Shown piece after piece: positions 21,435 through 32,332 of a DNA stretch of 64,000 nt. Position 1 is the stretch's first letter; each line of letters begins with the position of its first letter. The notes beneath the pieces are model-generated. The model saw nothing but the letters and a program-made list of their open reading frames with translations. It ran no database searches and had not been told where the DNA came from. This DNA comes from Podospora bellae-mahoneyi. Lineage: Eukaryota; Ascomycota; Sordariomycetes; Sordariales; Podosporaceae. The position numbers and the translations under genes were made by a program. The stretch is from contig NW_026946359.1 of the NCBI RefSeq assembly GCF_035222275.1, positions 2,170,001-2,234,000 of the forward strand, read 5' to 3'.

Positions 21435-24400
21435 GATGTCTCGTTTTTGGGGGGGTTTCGGTCTGTCGCTGCCGAAGTCTCGGAAAGGAAGGGGGGACGC
21501 GAGGGCGGGATCGCGCGGAGTTTACTTATTTGTATATGTCTCTGGTAAAACCGGTGGCGTATGTGGTAGGTATTAAGTAGCTGTCTTTTGAAGCGAAATC
21601 GAGATACTATATGTGCCGTCTTTCGTTCGCGAAAATGGAGAGCAATCTGGACAACCTGGAAAGTCTGGGGTGCGCTGTTGAAAAATTTCGTGCGTGTTTG
21701 GGTCGGAGCTCCCGAATGACGCAGAGAACAGGGAGTTGGTGTGTTCGAGAAATTCGGGAGAAGGCAAACAGTCAGGGGTTTGTGTGGGAGGAAGGATTAT
21801 TGGTGGTCAAGTGAACACCCAGAGAAAGTGAATGGGAGAAGAGAGGAGGGGGGGGGGTTTGAGGGGGTTGAGGGGATGATGCCCAGGATATCAACCTCTA
21901 CTTGTCGTTCGTTTCGCTCCACTGTTGCCGCGAAAACCGAAAAAAGGAATGCAAGCACCTGCACGACGGCGTGTGTGTTGCTGTGAGCCCAAGACTTTCT
22001 CCTTTGAGGTGCAGTTGATAGACTGGGTCCCGGGGTTGGTTCTCTCCACTGTTTCTTCCTAGTGACGGCTTTTCTGGGGCTTCAGGCGTTTGAAGCAGGT
22101 TTTGAGTAAATATCGACCCCGTGTCCCTATTGCTGGCTTATTAATAGCTCGAGGTTGACAACAAAATGTGTGAAGGGAGAGCCGCCGATTCGAAAGGATT
22201 GCCAAGCAGGGAAGCCCACTGTTGGATTTGATTGACTGGGGCTGCGGTGGGTGGAGTTCTTATGCAAACCGCAGATGGTCAGAAGACTGATATTACTTGG
22301 TACGTATTGCCCGAATTATAGCGGAAGGGAAGAAGGATAGCTGCGGTGTGGGTGATGGGGATCTGATATTGCGACCTTCTTCAAGTCACCAAGCATGGAT
22401 GGATGGTACCCGTACGACCTGTCAAGAATTGGGTCGTCTTGTCTCGTCTTGTTCATCCGAGCTCTGACCTGCTGTCAGTCTGCAGGCCCGGGACGGTGTC
22501 TCTCCTTTCGGCCGCACGGGGTCCCCGGTGGACCTAGCTTGGCTTCAGCTGCTCCCGCCTCCTTCCCATCCCATCATCAACTCTCTGTTGAATCTTATTA
22601 TTATTGCCTCGCTCGGTCCCAACGATTCTGCAAGAAAAAGTTGCAACGCTGTGTTCAGAAACAGATGCCATCAGGGGTCGCACAGCATCAACAAGAGACA
22701 CGCCGGCACCGCCAACCCGAAACATAGGGCACATTACGTCCCACAGCCAACGCCCTGCCCCCGCTTGATCATGGATGGGTCTCTCAGAAACTATCAGTCC
22801 TCACACGCAGCATCACGCACGAGACACAGCGTATCGCGCGGTTACCACGTCCGGCAAAAGGATCACCCAGAGAATGCAGCTTTGGGAGGTCTGTGTGGTT
22901 GCAGTTTTCGATTCCTGTCTATTTCTGCACCTCTGCATCTCTGGGTTAAAGATCGGCTTGGCCCTCCCAACCATCCCCCTTTTCGGGCCACACTGCTGGC
23001 CCCTTGACGATAAAAGCTGTCATGACTTTCTTCTTTCCAGCAGGTCACAAATCCATGATCGGTTGGGTCGCTGCACCGCGCCGTACACGGTATATCAATC
23101 GTCTCGCCGCCTCGGGCCGTCGGGGTTCATCCTAGAGGTCAGATGTTGCTGGAATATCCCGCTGAAATCTCAGCGGCAGCAGCCAGGAACAAGGTGGTGA
23201 GGGCACACTCCGCCAAGGAGAATCCCTTCCCGCTCAGGGGCAAACACCTCCCAATGATCCCACCTCCTGCATTAGGCGCTATTGATTCCTTCTGGAAGCC
23301 TTCCTCTATGGGCCAGCTTTGAGTTGCATGGCGTCTCCCATTGAAACAGAGTCTGAGTCAAGGTGCACTTTGGCAAAAAAGACACAACAACGGTTCGAGG
23401 TTTTACGAGCATCATGAAGTCGTGGTTGCTGACAATCACCAAAACTGCCACCTGATACTCTTTGCAATTCTGGGTTCCGTGATTCAGGGGCATCCCACAC
23501 AAGGCTCTCGGTCTTGCTGCCAAAATTCTCAAGCCCGAGCTGATACAACAACAGATTACCGACGCGATATCCCGTGTACATCACGAGGCTTATCAACCCA
23601 AAAAACACGACTGGCATTTACACTAAACAGGGGACTTGAGCAAACTCCTGGTCAGTGCGTTTGATGATTTGCCAGGCATGTCAGGCCAAAGTGCAACCCT
23701 CCGGCCGAGGCGACGGATACACCGGGATATTCTCATCAGCAGCACCAGTGTTACTGTGTCACGCTGGCGGGTGTCTTACTCAGTCACCTTACCTCGCTGA
23801 TGATTACTATAGAGTTGCCTCACCGCAATTGTGGCCAATCTCTTAAAAGCCAGATTGGGACATGCTCGTCCCATTGTCATCAAGTCTAGAACTTTGAAAA
23901 GGTCAGCTTTCGGAGATACTAAAACTCAAGATAGTGGCCCCCAAAGTCTTCTAGAGTTGGTATTTGCCGTCATAAGCGAGGAAAGCTGTGGTGTTACACT
24001 TCGCCTGCCGGCTCGTTCCTCCGAGTAAAAAGCAATAGACGGGGAGCAGACAACCAACGTTCATCATGGTGGCATCATGTTTCGTTAGTCAGTTGTTCAT
24101 GACAAAGTCGGTGAGAATTACTAGTCCTGACAACCTCAAGAAAGGACTGCTCCTTCGGCGTTCGGGGAATCTCAAAATACATGCTACAGAGTAGAGCCGA
24201 CGACGACAACTTCAGCTCACTGGAGGGCCCCCCGATGTGGCATGCAAAGCGCGGCTGCTTCCGTTCAGTCGGTTCCCACCAACCTGGAACGAGTCCTGCA
24301 GATGTCGGTACCAGAGTCCAGATCGTCCTGGACCACCTGAAAAAAGCGTCGAGATCTTGAAAGTCCCTGGAGAGCCCCAGCCTCCCACCTCGTGCAGTTC

Positions 24401-24521
24401 ACGAAAAAACCAGGGCCGCCGATCCGTGTCATATGCAGGTACCTTCCACGTGCGGTTAAAAACGTTCGGTCCTTGCCTTCGCTTGGATATCATTGTTGAG
24501 TAAAAAGTGTCAAAAGTGATT
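21435..24521. other. Long gene-poor interval
   Basis: About 3.1 kb upstream of the SDR gene and ending at the tRNA. Several short open frames exist on both strands but none has recognisable protein sequence or good splice partners. Poly-G near 21850-21860 is the only simple repeat seen. Confidence 0.45.
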
Positions 24522-24619
24522 GCAGACAGTGGGGTTCGAACCCACGCATCTCTCGATAATGGTGATAAAAGTTATATGTAACTTAAAACCATCGCCTTAG
24601 ACCACTCGGCCATGTCTGC
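24522..24619 (-). tRNA. tRNA-Leu(UAA) with intron
   Basis: Read on the minus strand, the acceptor stem GCAGACA (5', at 24619-24613) pairs with TGTCTGC at the 3' end. The D-arm is GCCGAGTGGTCTAAGGC, and the anticodon stem ATGGT/ACCAT encloses loop TTTAAG...C with anticodon TAA at 24585-24583. A 17-nt intron (24581-24565) follows the base 3' of the anticodon. The long variable arm contains ATC/GAT, as in class II tRNAs, and the T-arm is GTGGGTTCGAACCCCAC. Without the intron the RNA is 81 nt before CCA addition. Confidence 0.93.
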
Positions 24620-25254
24620 TTTCATGACAGGTTTGAATACTGATATTGCTTTTGGGTCCATATCAAAACTCTTGGAAGGAGTGTTGTTGTTGCGAAGTCC
24701 AAGTAGAGCTAATCCCATACCGGCAATGACGGGGTGGCCAGACCCAAAGGGATTCCAATACCGGGGTAAGGGAAGGCCTGAAACAGGAACAGCTAATCTC
24801 CCCCAAAGGGTCTCTTTGACCTTACCAGGTGACGCAATACTAGATCTCTTCGGCATACCCAAAACGGTTAACGGTAACGGCAGCGAGGTTCTCGGCCTTG
24901 GTGTCGGCGGCCCGCCTGCTGCTACTCCTCCTCCAGCTCGGCGCCATGTGAAATCATCACGGCCCTTTTTATTTTCCCAGCTGAAGCATCATTGTCTCGG
25001 GCCACCCGGAAACTAAACTGACACCTGCCCAAGACACCGGTTCAGCCTCTCCCACTATGGGGAAATGGCTTCAAGACCCCCAGGGTAATAAAACGATATA
25101 TGATGTCAACAGCTTTGTCTTTGTTTTTTAAAAATGAATAAAAAAAGATGTCAAACCTCGATGTCGCTAATTCAAAGACAACGAACCAAATCTACATGAG
25201 CGCCTGCCTCCTCATTACCACTTCGTTGCATCACAACACATCTTCCCCCTGGTT
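24620..25254. other. Intergenic gap
   Basis: About 630 bp between the tRNA and the 3' end of the capping-protein gene. No feature recognised. Confidence 0.5.
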
Positions 25255-26231
25255 CTATCTCCGCATACTCCCAATCAGCTCCCTCTGTGTCTCCCTGTCC
25301 TTCTGCCCTTGGCTCAAGCTGCCAATGCTTCTCAGATCACCCACCACATCCTTCGCCTTGCCAAAGTAGACCTCCTGCAGCAGGTTCCTCATCTTGAGCT
25401 CCATGTCCTCGACAAGGCGGCCAATGTTGGCAATGTGGCTCTCGTCGCTGTCAACTGGAAGGTCCTGCTCCACCTGGCGCGTCATGTTGCCGGACAAGTC
25501 AACTTCGCCCAGGGAGGCGCCCTTGGTAGCAAGGGTAAGGATGACGGTGGAGGTGAGGCGGTAGTTGGAGGTGCGACCGCGCTCAGAGGCTTCAAAGACG
25601 TGGATCGAATCCCAGACACCTGAGGTGGTAGCGTCGCCTTGTGGGGAGGCTGTTTATCACCTATTAGCACATGTTTTGTACTACACACTCCATTGTAGAA
25701 AAATAATCACATACCCTTCTTCAACAACACCACACCAGCAAACCCATCATCCAAGTTCCAGAAATAAACCGAGCTCACCCCCCCCTCGTAGTACAGCTCT
25801 CTGTAGACATCAAACGCCTCGTTGGCCTTGATTTCCATTTTTCTTACACGCTCGCCTGGAACGGCACCCTCGCCGGCGCCTTCATTGCTGCCTCCTGCGC
25901 CAACGCCGCCAGCGCCGGCTTCGTCGAGGGGGGGGTCGAACTGGTTGGACCAGGGGGAGCGGTAAGAGTCGCCGTCACGGTTGTAATCGCAGAGGAGGTA
26001 GTCACGGCCGGTTTGCTTGCAGCGCTGGACGGTAAGTGGCTGGTCGACAGAGGAGAGGAGCTCTTCGGCGAGGTCGGGGTGGAGGGAGATGATGTTGGAG
26101 AGGTGGTCACCGGTGTGTTTTGGGTTGAGGCGGCGGAGGAGGTCCCTGTTTGTTGCTGTTCAGTATCGGGATGAGCTAGGTGGGAGGGAGCAAACCTACA
26201 GTGCACAGTCGAAGGGGTCTTGGGAAGCCAT
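25255..26231 (-). CDS. cap2: F-actin-capping protein subunit beta
   Basis: Beta subunit of the heterodimer that caps barbed ends of actin filaments. Exons 26231-26200, 26145-25715 and 25649-25255, with introns of 54 and 65 nt, give 285 residues. The sequence opens [19 protein letters not shown] and has [52 protein letters not shown] and [10 protein letters not shown], all hallmarks of CapZ beta. The C-terminal actin-binding tentacle follows [15 protein letters not shown]. The first intron has a GTAGGT donor. Confidence 0.95.
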
Positions 26232-26531
26232 TGTGACGAATGGTTTCTTTGGTTTGAATATCAGCTGTAGCTTGTAGGTGACCTTTGGGCAGTCCAACGT
26301 CCAGCGGGGTCGGGTCGGAGGTGAGCTCTCCCCAGACACACGCTGAAAGCCGTTATGGAGAAACCAATGGCGGGGTTTGGGCTGTCAAGGATGGGCTCGT
26401 GCGCTGCTCCAGCGTTTCGGACAGGGGTCCCCTAATTGCCTGCCGGGCTGCACGTCAACGTCAACAATCTTGGGTTCTTGAACATTCTTATCAAAATCAA
26501 GGGATGGTCTTGATGCTCAGGAATTGGCATC
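26232..26531. other. Divergent promoter region
   Basis: Compact 300-bp interval between cap2 (leftward) and ALG12 (rightward). Nothing further recognised. Confidence 0.4.
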
Positions 26532-28378
26532 ATGGCTTCTCGGAATCTGCCCTCAGAGGGTGCAGTGGTGAGGAAAAATGAGAAGGCATCAGGTCCCGGC
26601 CTTGATTCTAACGGTCCAGGTTTGAAGTTGCTGGGTGAGTGAATGAGTTCACGTCAACTAACAAGATCACAGACATCATCCTCTCAGCTTCCATACCAGC
26701 CCTCATTCTCGTCCATCTCATAATGGCTCCTTACACCAAAGTTGAGGAATCATTCAACATTCAAGCCACACACGATGTGCTTGTCTACGGAACCCCCAGT
26801 TCAAACATCCACAGCAGGCTGTCCCACACCTACGACCACTTCACATTCCCCGGTGCTGTTCCACGAACCTTTGTCGGCTCAGTGTTGTTGGCCGGTATAT
26901 CACAACCCATCATTCTCATTCTAGGCTTCCAGCATGCACAGATCATCATTCGTGCCTTGCTTGGTCTATTCAATGCCTTCAGCTTACATATCTTCACCCG
27001 CAACCTTCGCCAAGCCTACGGCCCTGCTGCAGCAAGATGGTATCTCCTCCTCCAAGCCAGCCAGTTCCACGTCTTATTCTATGCCTCACGCACTCTCCCG
27101 AATATGTTCGCCTTTGGCCTCACCACCCTGGCCAGTTCTTACCTGTTACCAAACCCCAAGAACATCAAATCGACACCCCGTCGCCAACGTCTAGCGATAA
27201 CAATGTTCGTCTTCGCGGCAGTCATCTTCCGCTCTGAAGTTGCCCTGCTCCTTGCTACCAACCTCCTTTACCTCGTCTTGCTGCCTGCCATCTCCATCGA
27301 ACAAATCATCTTCCCCTTTGCGGCCTCGTTCGCCATTGCTTTGGCAAGCTCAGTCCCAATCGACAGCTATTTTTGGCAAAAGCCCATATGGCCGGAACTA
27401 TGGGGCTTTTACTACAACGTCGTCGGGGGCAACTCCTCAAACTGGGGGACGTCACCATGGTATTACTACTTTGTCTCGGCTCTACCAAGACTACTCGTCA
27501 ATCCACTTTCTTGCACAGTTCTCATCCCTTATTCGCTATACCACCCTGCCTTGGCGCCCGCAGCGAAGAAACTTGTCATTCCGTCATTACTCTTCGTCGC
27601 CATCTACTCGCTCCAGCCCCACAAAGAAGCGAGGTTCATCTTCTATGTCGTCCCCTCCCTCACAGCAGCCGCTGCCCTCGGCGCTGCTACTCTCTCCCGG
27701 AAATCGCAAGTCCTCACTCTTATTCTCTTCGCCTCAGTGCTCGCATCATTCGCCATCTCAACTGGGATGTTGCTCATCTCATCACTCAACTACCCCGGCG
27801 GCGAAGCCCTTTCGTACCTCGCCACCTCCCTGGCTGAATCACCATTGACCAGCTCAGGGGAGGTAGTCCCCATTCACGCAGATGTCCTCTCCTGCATGAC
27901 GGGTGTCACCCTCTTCGGGTCTTCCTCCGCGGCGGGATCGGCGTTTCCAAAGCTGGAGCCGGATGGGGGGTTGATCTTTCATGAGAAGGGCAGCCGGGGT
28001 AAGGGGGTTGTTATCAAGGTTGATAAGACGGAGGATGAAGGCGATCTAGTGCATGAGGAATTTTGGAGGGGGTTTAGGTATGTTTTGACGGAGGATCCTG
28101 ACAAGGTGAAGGAGAGGAGTAAGGGGGTTGAGTGGGAGACTGTTGGGGTTGTGAGGGGGTTCGGGGGGGTGGAGGTGTTGAAGCCGGGTCAGGAGGGGCA
28201 AAGGGGGAATGTAGGGGAGGTGGTAGGGAAGGGGAGGGTGGTGGAGGCGGTGAGGGATAAGGTGAGAGGGTTGACGGGCGGTTGGTGGGTTGGGCCGAGG
28301 ATGGTGGATAGGATTTGGATTTTGAGACGGGGGAGGGGTGGGAAGGCGGGGTGGAAGGTACGGGAGGAGAGTTCATAG
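26532..28378 (+). CDS. alg12: ALG12 dolichyl-P-Man:Man7GlcNAc2-PP-dolichol alpha-1,6-mannosyltransferase
   Basis: Endoplasmic-reticulum GT22 mannosyltransferase that adds the eighth mannose during lipid-linked oligosaccharide assembly. The family signature YTKVEESFNIQATHD follows the first membrane helix, with YDHFTFPGAVPRTF and then about ten hydrophobic helices; HKEARFIFYVVPSL is also characteristic. The main frame has no ATG before the first helix. I therefore place exon 1 at 26532-26634 (MASRNLPSEGAV...) joined by a very short intron, 26635-26672 (GTGAGT, branch CTAAC, CACAG; 38 nt), to exon 2 from 26673. This gives 602 residues in frame. The exon 1 assignment is less certain than the rest. 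The C-terminal 120 residues are Gly/Val-rich and luminal or cytosolic. Confidence 0.87.
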
Positions 28379-28693
28379 GTTAGGTGTGTATGTTGTCTGA
28401 TAAATGATGGTTTCGTCTACCAAAGGTATTCGAATACAAGACGTCTGTTTTTTTACTTTTGCTGACCCCTAACCAGCAGTACCAGCCCTCGAAAGAGGCG
28501 CTATTTACTTCGCCGACAACAAGTAACTGAAGTCAAGGTTATTACACCAAGTCCCCAGCTGCTCTGACTCTCTTTCCGACGCGGCTTTGAGTTTGTACGC
28601 GTAGGCTTCAAGCTAAGCAAGCCACTAGATTACCTTGGTCCTGTTTGGGGCTGTGCAGCTGGCTTATAAGGTTCGATTTCAGACCGGGCTTTT
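28379..28693. promoter_or_regulatory. Left edge and promoter of the small-RNA array
   Basis: Gap between ALG12 and the first array unit. It contains a palindromic B-box-like GTATTCGAATAC (28426-28437) with no RNA unit upstream of it, and a TATA-like TTATAAG (28664-28670) 30 bp before the first unit. Confidence 0.45.
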
Positions 28694-28768
28694 GGCGAAG
28701 TAGTGGACTCAATGGAGCTCGTTGGATGAACTCACCTTGCCCAGGTATGGGCCTTCGCTTCTAATTTT
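28694..28768 (+). ncRNA. Array small RNA, copy 1
   Basis: The closing stem GGCGAAG (28694-28700) pairs with CTTCGCT (28753-28759) with one G-U pair. The inner hairpin is GCCCA/TGGGC with loop GGTA at 28739-28752, immediately before the 3' closing strand. TATA-like TTATAAG is at 28664. A T4 run ends at 28768. A downstream B-box-like GTGTTCAATCC lies at 28933-28943. The invariant TAG after the first stem is kept but the following C is T. Confidence 0.55.
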
Positions 28769-29203
28769 GTCGATCCTGAGGAGAGGATCCGAAGAGAACA
28801 TTCCATATTTTTTTTCCTTCATTCTCAACACTGAATTGGCCATGCCTGGATGCAGTGAAAGAGAAGAGAGGGTGTGACCTTTGTAGGCGGGTGCTGCAGT
28901 TAGAAGCCTGTAAGTCAAGCTGTGGAAGGCATGTGTTCAATCCTGCGGAATGGGAAAAGAATGTTTTTTTGGCATCTTTTTGAAACAGATATCATCCGTG
29001 ATATAGGGACTCGAGAAAGAGGCCCATGCTAGTCAAAAAAGCTTGACTGGGGAAATAATAGCCAAACAACTCAGCCTTTGATAGATCAACTTCGAGATGT
29101 GACACGTGATTAGTTTTTGACAGCTGTGACCAGGCCCGATGGGACTAGTTTAACTTTTGGCAGGCTAGAGGGTATATAAGATCCTTTACCGAGAGTTTCT
29201 TTC

Positions 29204-29307
29204 AGCGAAGTAGCTGGTATTACAACTTCGAGCTCACCACTCGACCCAGCAAACCGGCCCTGGCAACAGGGCCACCCATGCACTTGGATGATTGTGCCTT
29301 CGCTTTT
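29204..29307 (+). ncRNA. Array small RNA, copy 2
   Basis: AGCGAAG (29204-29210) pairs perfectly with CTTCGCT (29298-29304), followed by TTTT. Inner hairpins are GGCCCTG/CAGGGCC with loop GCAA (29256-29273) and GCAC/GTGC (29280-29297). TATATAAG lies at 29173-29180, and GAGATGTGACACGTG lies near -107. A downstream B-box-like TTTCGAATA is at 29467-29475. Confidence 0.62.
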
Positions 29308-29664
29308 GCATTTTTTCATCACAACATCCCCAAAGGTCTCAGACTGCACGGCATAGGTGGGGGCGAGGCAGCTAAGGGGTTGGATAGCTAGTACTTTTCT
29401 GTAACTTTGGCGTGCATGGCTGCGTGGCAGGCAATACCTAAATCGGGAGCAATTTGAACGTTGTGCTTTCGAATACAGGAACGGCGGCCTTGCGGATCGT
29501 CTCAGCCCGAACCTCGGACAGACCTACAGAGCCGATTCTCCAGGGCTCCTTTTTCCATGTTTTTGGCATGTGCAGAAGACGGGAGACAGGTGTGAAGGGC
29601 TGCCTAAAACTGCCTTACGTCTATCTGGCTTGGACAATTGACACATAGTTTCAGAAAAGTGGTC

Positions 29665-29738
29665 AGCAAAGTAAGGTAGCTAATTCACTTGATTATTTGA
29701 GAATTAACTTCCTTGCCCGGATATGGGCCTGCTCTTTT
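29665..29738 (+). pseudogene. Decayed array unit
   Basis: AGCAAAG with a nearby GTAGC (29665-29680) recalls the unit start. A GCCC/GGGC hairpin with loop GGATAT (29715-29728) resembles copy 1's hairpin position. The closing 3' strand is degraded to CTGCTC before TTTT, and no TATA box is evident. Confidence 0.4.
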
Positions 29739-29840
29739 ATTTTTGGAGACATATATGACTTCCCTTTTCTTCCAGTTTTGGATTATCCAAACACCGTCAA
29801 TGCACTCGTTTGTTCGGGAAGATGTCTGTCGGTAATATTG

Positions 29841-29890
29841 GCTGGTAGGTGGTGTAAGCTCCTGCGCATCCGAACTTCACCTTCGCTTTT
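29841..29890 (+). pseudogene. 5'-truncated array unit
   Basis: A perfect 3' module CTTCGCTTTT lies at 29881-29890, preceded by GGCTGGTAGG that resembles the GTAGCTGGTAT start region. The 5' AGCGAAG is missing. A B-box-like GAGTTCAAATG lies downstream at 30046-30056. Confidence 0.4.
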
Positions 29891-30232
29891 GCTTCCTAGC
29901 TTACCTCTAACCCTCTCTTTTTTTGCCCTCTTACACAACGTGGAGAGTGGAGACCGGGAACAGCACACCTCACCACAACCATCTTCATGTAAACAAGATG
30001 TCCAGCGCATACATCTGTATTTGAAGCAAACTTTCGAAACGGCTCGAGTTCAAATGTCTCTTTTTGCCTATTTTCTCTTTTTTCATTGGCTGTGAATACC
30101 AAACCTTTGGAGCACAAGAGCCGCTAGGGAATCCGTCCTCATTTTCACAGGAGGGGCACTTACTGCACCACCACAACAGGCTGCAATTGAGTTGGCTATA
30201 CTATATCATCTTATTTTCTGTTAAGGCTAAAC

Positions 30233-30349
30233 AGCGAAGTAGCTGGTATCAAATTGGGTATATCTACTCCAACATATATATCCTCGGATCACCACTGAGG
30301 GCTTCGGTTCTCGCCAGATATTGTTTGCAAGTAGATGATCTTCGCTTTT
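30233..30349 (+). ncRNA. Array small RNA, copy 3
   Basis: AGCGAAG (30233-30239) and CTTCGCT (30340-30346) close the RNA, followed by TTTT. An inner stem ATCTAC (30262-30267) with GTAGAT (30331-30336) encloses a hairpin CCTCGG/CTGAGG (30282-30300). Upstream are TATATC (30202-30207) and CCGTCCTCA near -100 (30132 onward). The start reads TAGCTGGTATCAAA, shared with copy 7. The downstream B-box is poor (TCAACTCT near 30411). Confidence 0.62.
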
Positions 30350-30367
30350 GCCATGGCAACCGAGCTA

Positions 30368-30389
30368 GGGGGGGGGGAGGGGGGGGGAG
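30368..30389 (+). repeat. Poly-G tract
   Basis: G-rich run broken only by two A residues, just downstream of copy 3. It could form a G-quadruplex. Confidence 0.85.
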
Positions 30390-30509
30390 AACTTCGCATC
30401 TTTTTGGATGTCAACTCTCATCGTCCTGCCTCTTTTCCTTTTTTGTCCTTTGAGGTTGCGTGGGAGGGCTAACATGAGAAGAGAGATGTCCTCAATTTCA
30501 TACCAAAAC

Positions 30510-30544
30510 CCCACCACTACCACCACCACCACCACCACCACCAC
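30510..30544 (+). repeat. (ACC)n microsatellite
   Basis: About eleven ACC triplets with one change, located between the -100 box and the TATA-like box of copy 4. Confidence 0.9.
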
Positions 30545-30588
30545 TTGGGGACTTTGGGCTATGAACCTTGTTTCCGTCAGAGACTTTC

Positions 30589-30688
30589 AGCGAAGTAGCG
30601 TCCAAATACTATCATTCGAGTTTTCGAACAATCTGTGAGCTCTGGGGGTTCAAGAATACCTCGAGGTATTCGCCTTCGCTTTCATTTT
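30589..30688 (+). ncRNA. Array small RNA, copy 4
   Basis: AGCGAAG (30589-30595) pairs with CTTCGCT (30674-30680). The terminal hairpin GAATACC/GGTATTC with loop TCGA (30654-30671) is perfect, and TTCGA/TCGAA (30615-30628) forms a second hairpin. GATGTCCTCAAT lies at 30485-30496 and the TATA position reads CTATGAA (30559-30565). Termination could use TTT at 30680-30682 or TTTT at 30685-30688. The downstream B-box GTTCGAATC is at 30822-30830. Confidence 0.62.
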
Positions 30689-30997
30689 GTCTTGCCCACA
30701 AATCCAGAGGCTGGCCACCTCAAGGGCTACCAGGGGCAGCAATCGATTCTTAGATCGAAACACTATTTTTGACCTCTTAACGCAAGTGGATGTGTGCATA
30801 CTTTATTTTGAAACGTCGTGTGTTCGAATCTCTGTCTTCTCAGTTGCATTTTTCTTCTTGTCCAGGGTATGACCAAGTAATGGTTTTTAGTGTTGATAGA
30901 TGTCCTCAATCTGTGCCGAGACCAACAGCTATTTACACCACCTACCTAGGCACACACCAGCACTGGGGATATCATCAGTGTTTCCGACACAATCATC

Positions 30998-31118
30998 AGC
31001 GAAGTAGCCTAAACATGCCATCTTATGATGAGTACTTGATTGCAACGGATAACCACTGGGCCAGGTCACGGTCACTCTTAGACATCTACTTGTAGATGTT
31101 CTAGGTCCTTCGCTTTTT
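30998..31118 (+). ncRNA. Array small RNA, copy 5
   Basis: AGCGAAG (30998-31004) pairs with CTTCGCT (31108-31114), then T5. The terminal hairpin is ACATCTAC/GTAGATGT at 31082-31099. GATGTCCTCAAT lies at 30899-30910, GATATC at 30968-30973, and the downstream B-box GTTCGAGTC at 31244-31252. At 121 nt it is the longest copy. Confidence 0.65.
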
Positions 31119-31391
31119 CGCAGTGTGCTCTCATTGTCCCTAGTGACTGGGAATGCTCACAACTTTCCACTGCTTCTAGCAACATATTTCCAGGCACGCT
31201 AACGCAGATGTCTGTATGCAAACTTGAAAATAAGACGGCCTGTGTTCGAGTCTTTCTTTTGCTTCTGCATTGTCTTTTGTGTGTTTAGGGGGAAGATGTC
31301 CTCACTTTTTGCCAAGACCCCGCCACTTACACCCACTGGAAGAGCTATATAGTGACCCAGGGATATCATCTTTGTTTCCGGAAGAGATATC

Positions 31392-31508
31392 AGCGAAGTA
31401 GCTGGAATAAACCACCTTTGGATGATCTACCATTGTATCTACAGATAACACTGCGGCCCTGGGGGCATTAAAGAGACGTCTACGAGTAGACGTTCTCCTT
31501 TGCTTTTT
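31392..31508 (+). ncRNA. Array small RNA, copy 6
   Basis: AGCGAAG (31392-31398) pairs with CTTTGCT (31498-31504), where the C to T change keeps pairing as G-U; T5 follows. The terminal hairpin ACGTCTAC/GTAGACGT (31476-31493) differs from copy 5's by a compensated A-T to G-C pair. GATGTCCTCA lies at 31295-31304, GATATC at 31362-31367, and the downstream B-box GTTCGAATG at 31637-31645. Confidence 0.65.
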
Positions 31509-31809
31509 GCTTTGGGCTTAGATAACTCCCAGCAAGCCGGGATGACTACTACTCTTGCCCTCACCCCTGGCTATGTAGGGCTTCCGGCTAATTTAGCATA
31601 CATGTATGCGTCTCGGTGAGAATATAAGATGTCTCTGTTCGAATGTCTGTTGCTGCGATTGTTTTTTTCTTTTTTCCATACTAGAACTGCTTTTGGGGCT
31701 AAGAAAAGATGTCCTCAATCCTCGGTCTGGCTAGGTAGCCAAGGCCTGTGGAGTCTGAGAGCTGGGCAGGTAGGAAGGGATATCATCGACTTTTCCGGGC
31801 ATGTCTTTT

Positions 31810-31897
31810 AGCGAAGTAGCTGGTATCAAACAAACTTATCAAGAACGTGATGACAGTCTGGGTGGCTTAATGCCCCTAGGATGTCACCATCGCTTTT
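31810..31897 (+). ncRNA. Array small RNA, copy 7
   Basis: AGCGAAG (31810-31816) faces CATCGCT (31888-31894) with one mismatch, then T4. The inner stem is TGACA (31851-31855) with TGTCA (31882-31886), plus GGG/CCC inside. GATGTCCTCAAT lies at 31708-31719, GATATC at 31779-31784, and a weaker B-box GTTTGAGTG at 32048-32056. Confidence 0.6.
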
Positions 31898-32226
31898 GCT
31901 TTCTATGTAATTACTATACAGCTAGACAGGATTACGCAAATCAAGACTTCCGAGACGGAGAGCTTCAAGTCAAACTCATCACAGAGGGTTCTTCTAAGTG
32001 GTTTAACCTAGTGGGCTGCGTCTGGATGTAAAGTTAAAGACGTCATAGTTTGAGTGTGCCATGTTTCATCGATTTTCTTTTTTCATGGTCAAGGTGTGCC
32101 TGGGGCGAAAAAAAAGATGTCCTCAAGTCCACCTTTGGCTTAGCGGAGATAAGGGGCATCAGATGGATGGAAGTGAAGGGGGAAGAAGAAGAGGGTATAT
32201 CACCTTGTTTTCTGAACTCAATTATC

Positions 32227-32332
32227 AGCGAAGTTAGCTAAATCCATACATACCTTACCTGAAAAAGCGGCCTTGGGGGATTTTGACATCTGTAATGATG
32301 TGATTGCAGGTGTCACCTTCGCTTTCCTTTTT
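32227..32332 (+). ncRNA. Array small RNA, copy 8
   Basis: AGCGAAG (32227-32233) pairs with CTTCGCT (32317-32323); a T5 run ends at 32332. The terminal hairpin is 12 bp, TGACATCTGTAA (32284-32295) with TTGCAGGTGTCA (32304-32315), including two G-U pairs. An extra T precedes the TAGC motif. GATGTCCTCA lies at 32116-32125, TATATC at 32196-32201, and the B-box GTTCGAGTT at 32469-32477. Confidence 0.65.

Noticed and set aside
28669-28679. GGTTCGATTTC as a tRNA T-arm
   Set aside because: It matches a B-box, but no acceptor stem or D-arm can be folded around it.
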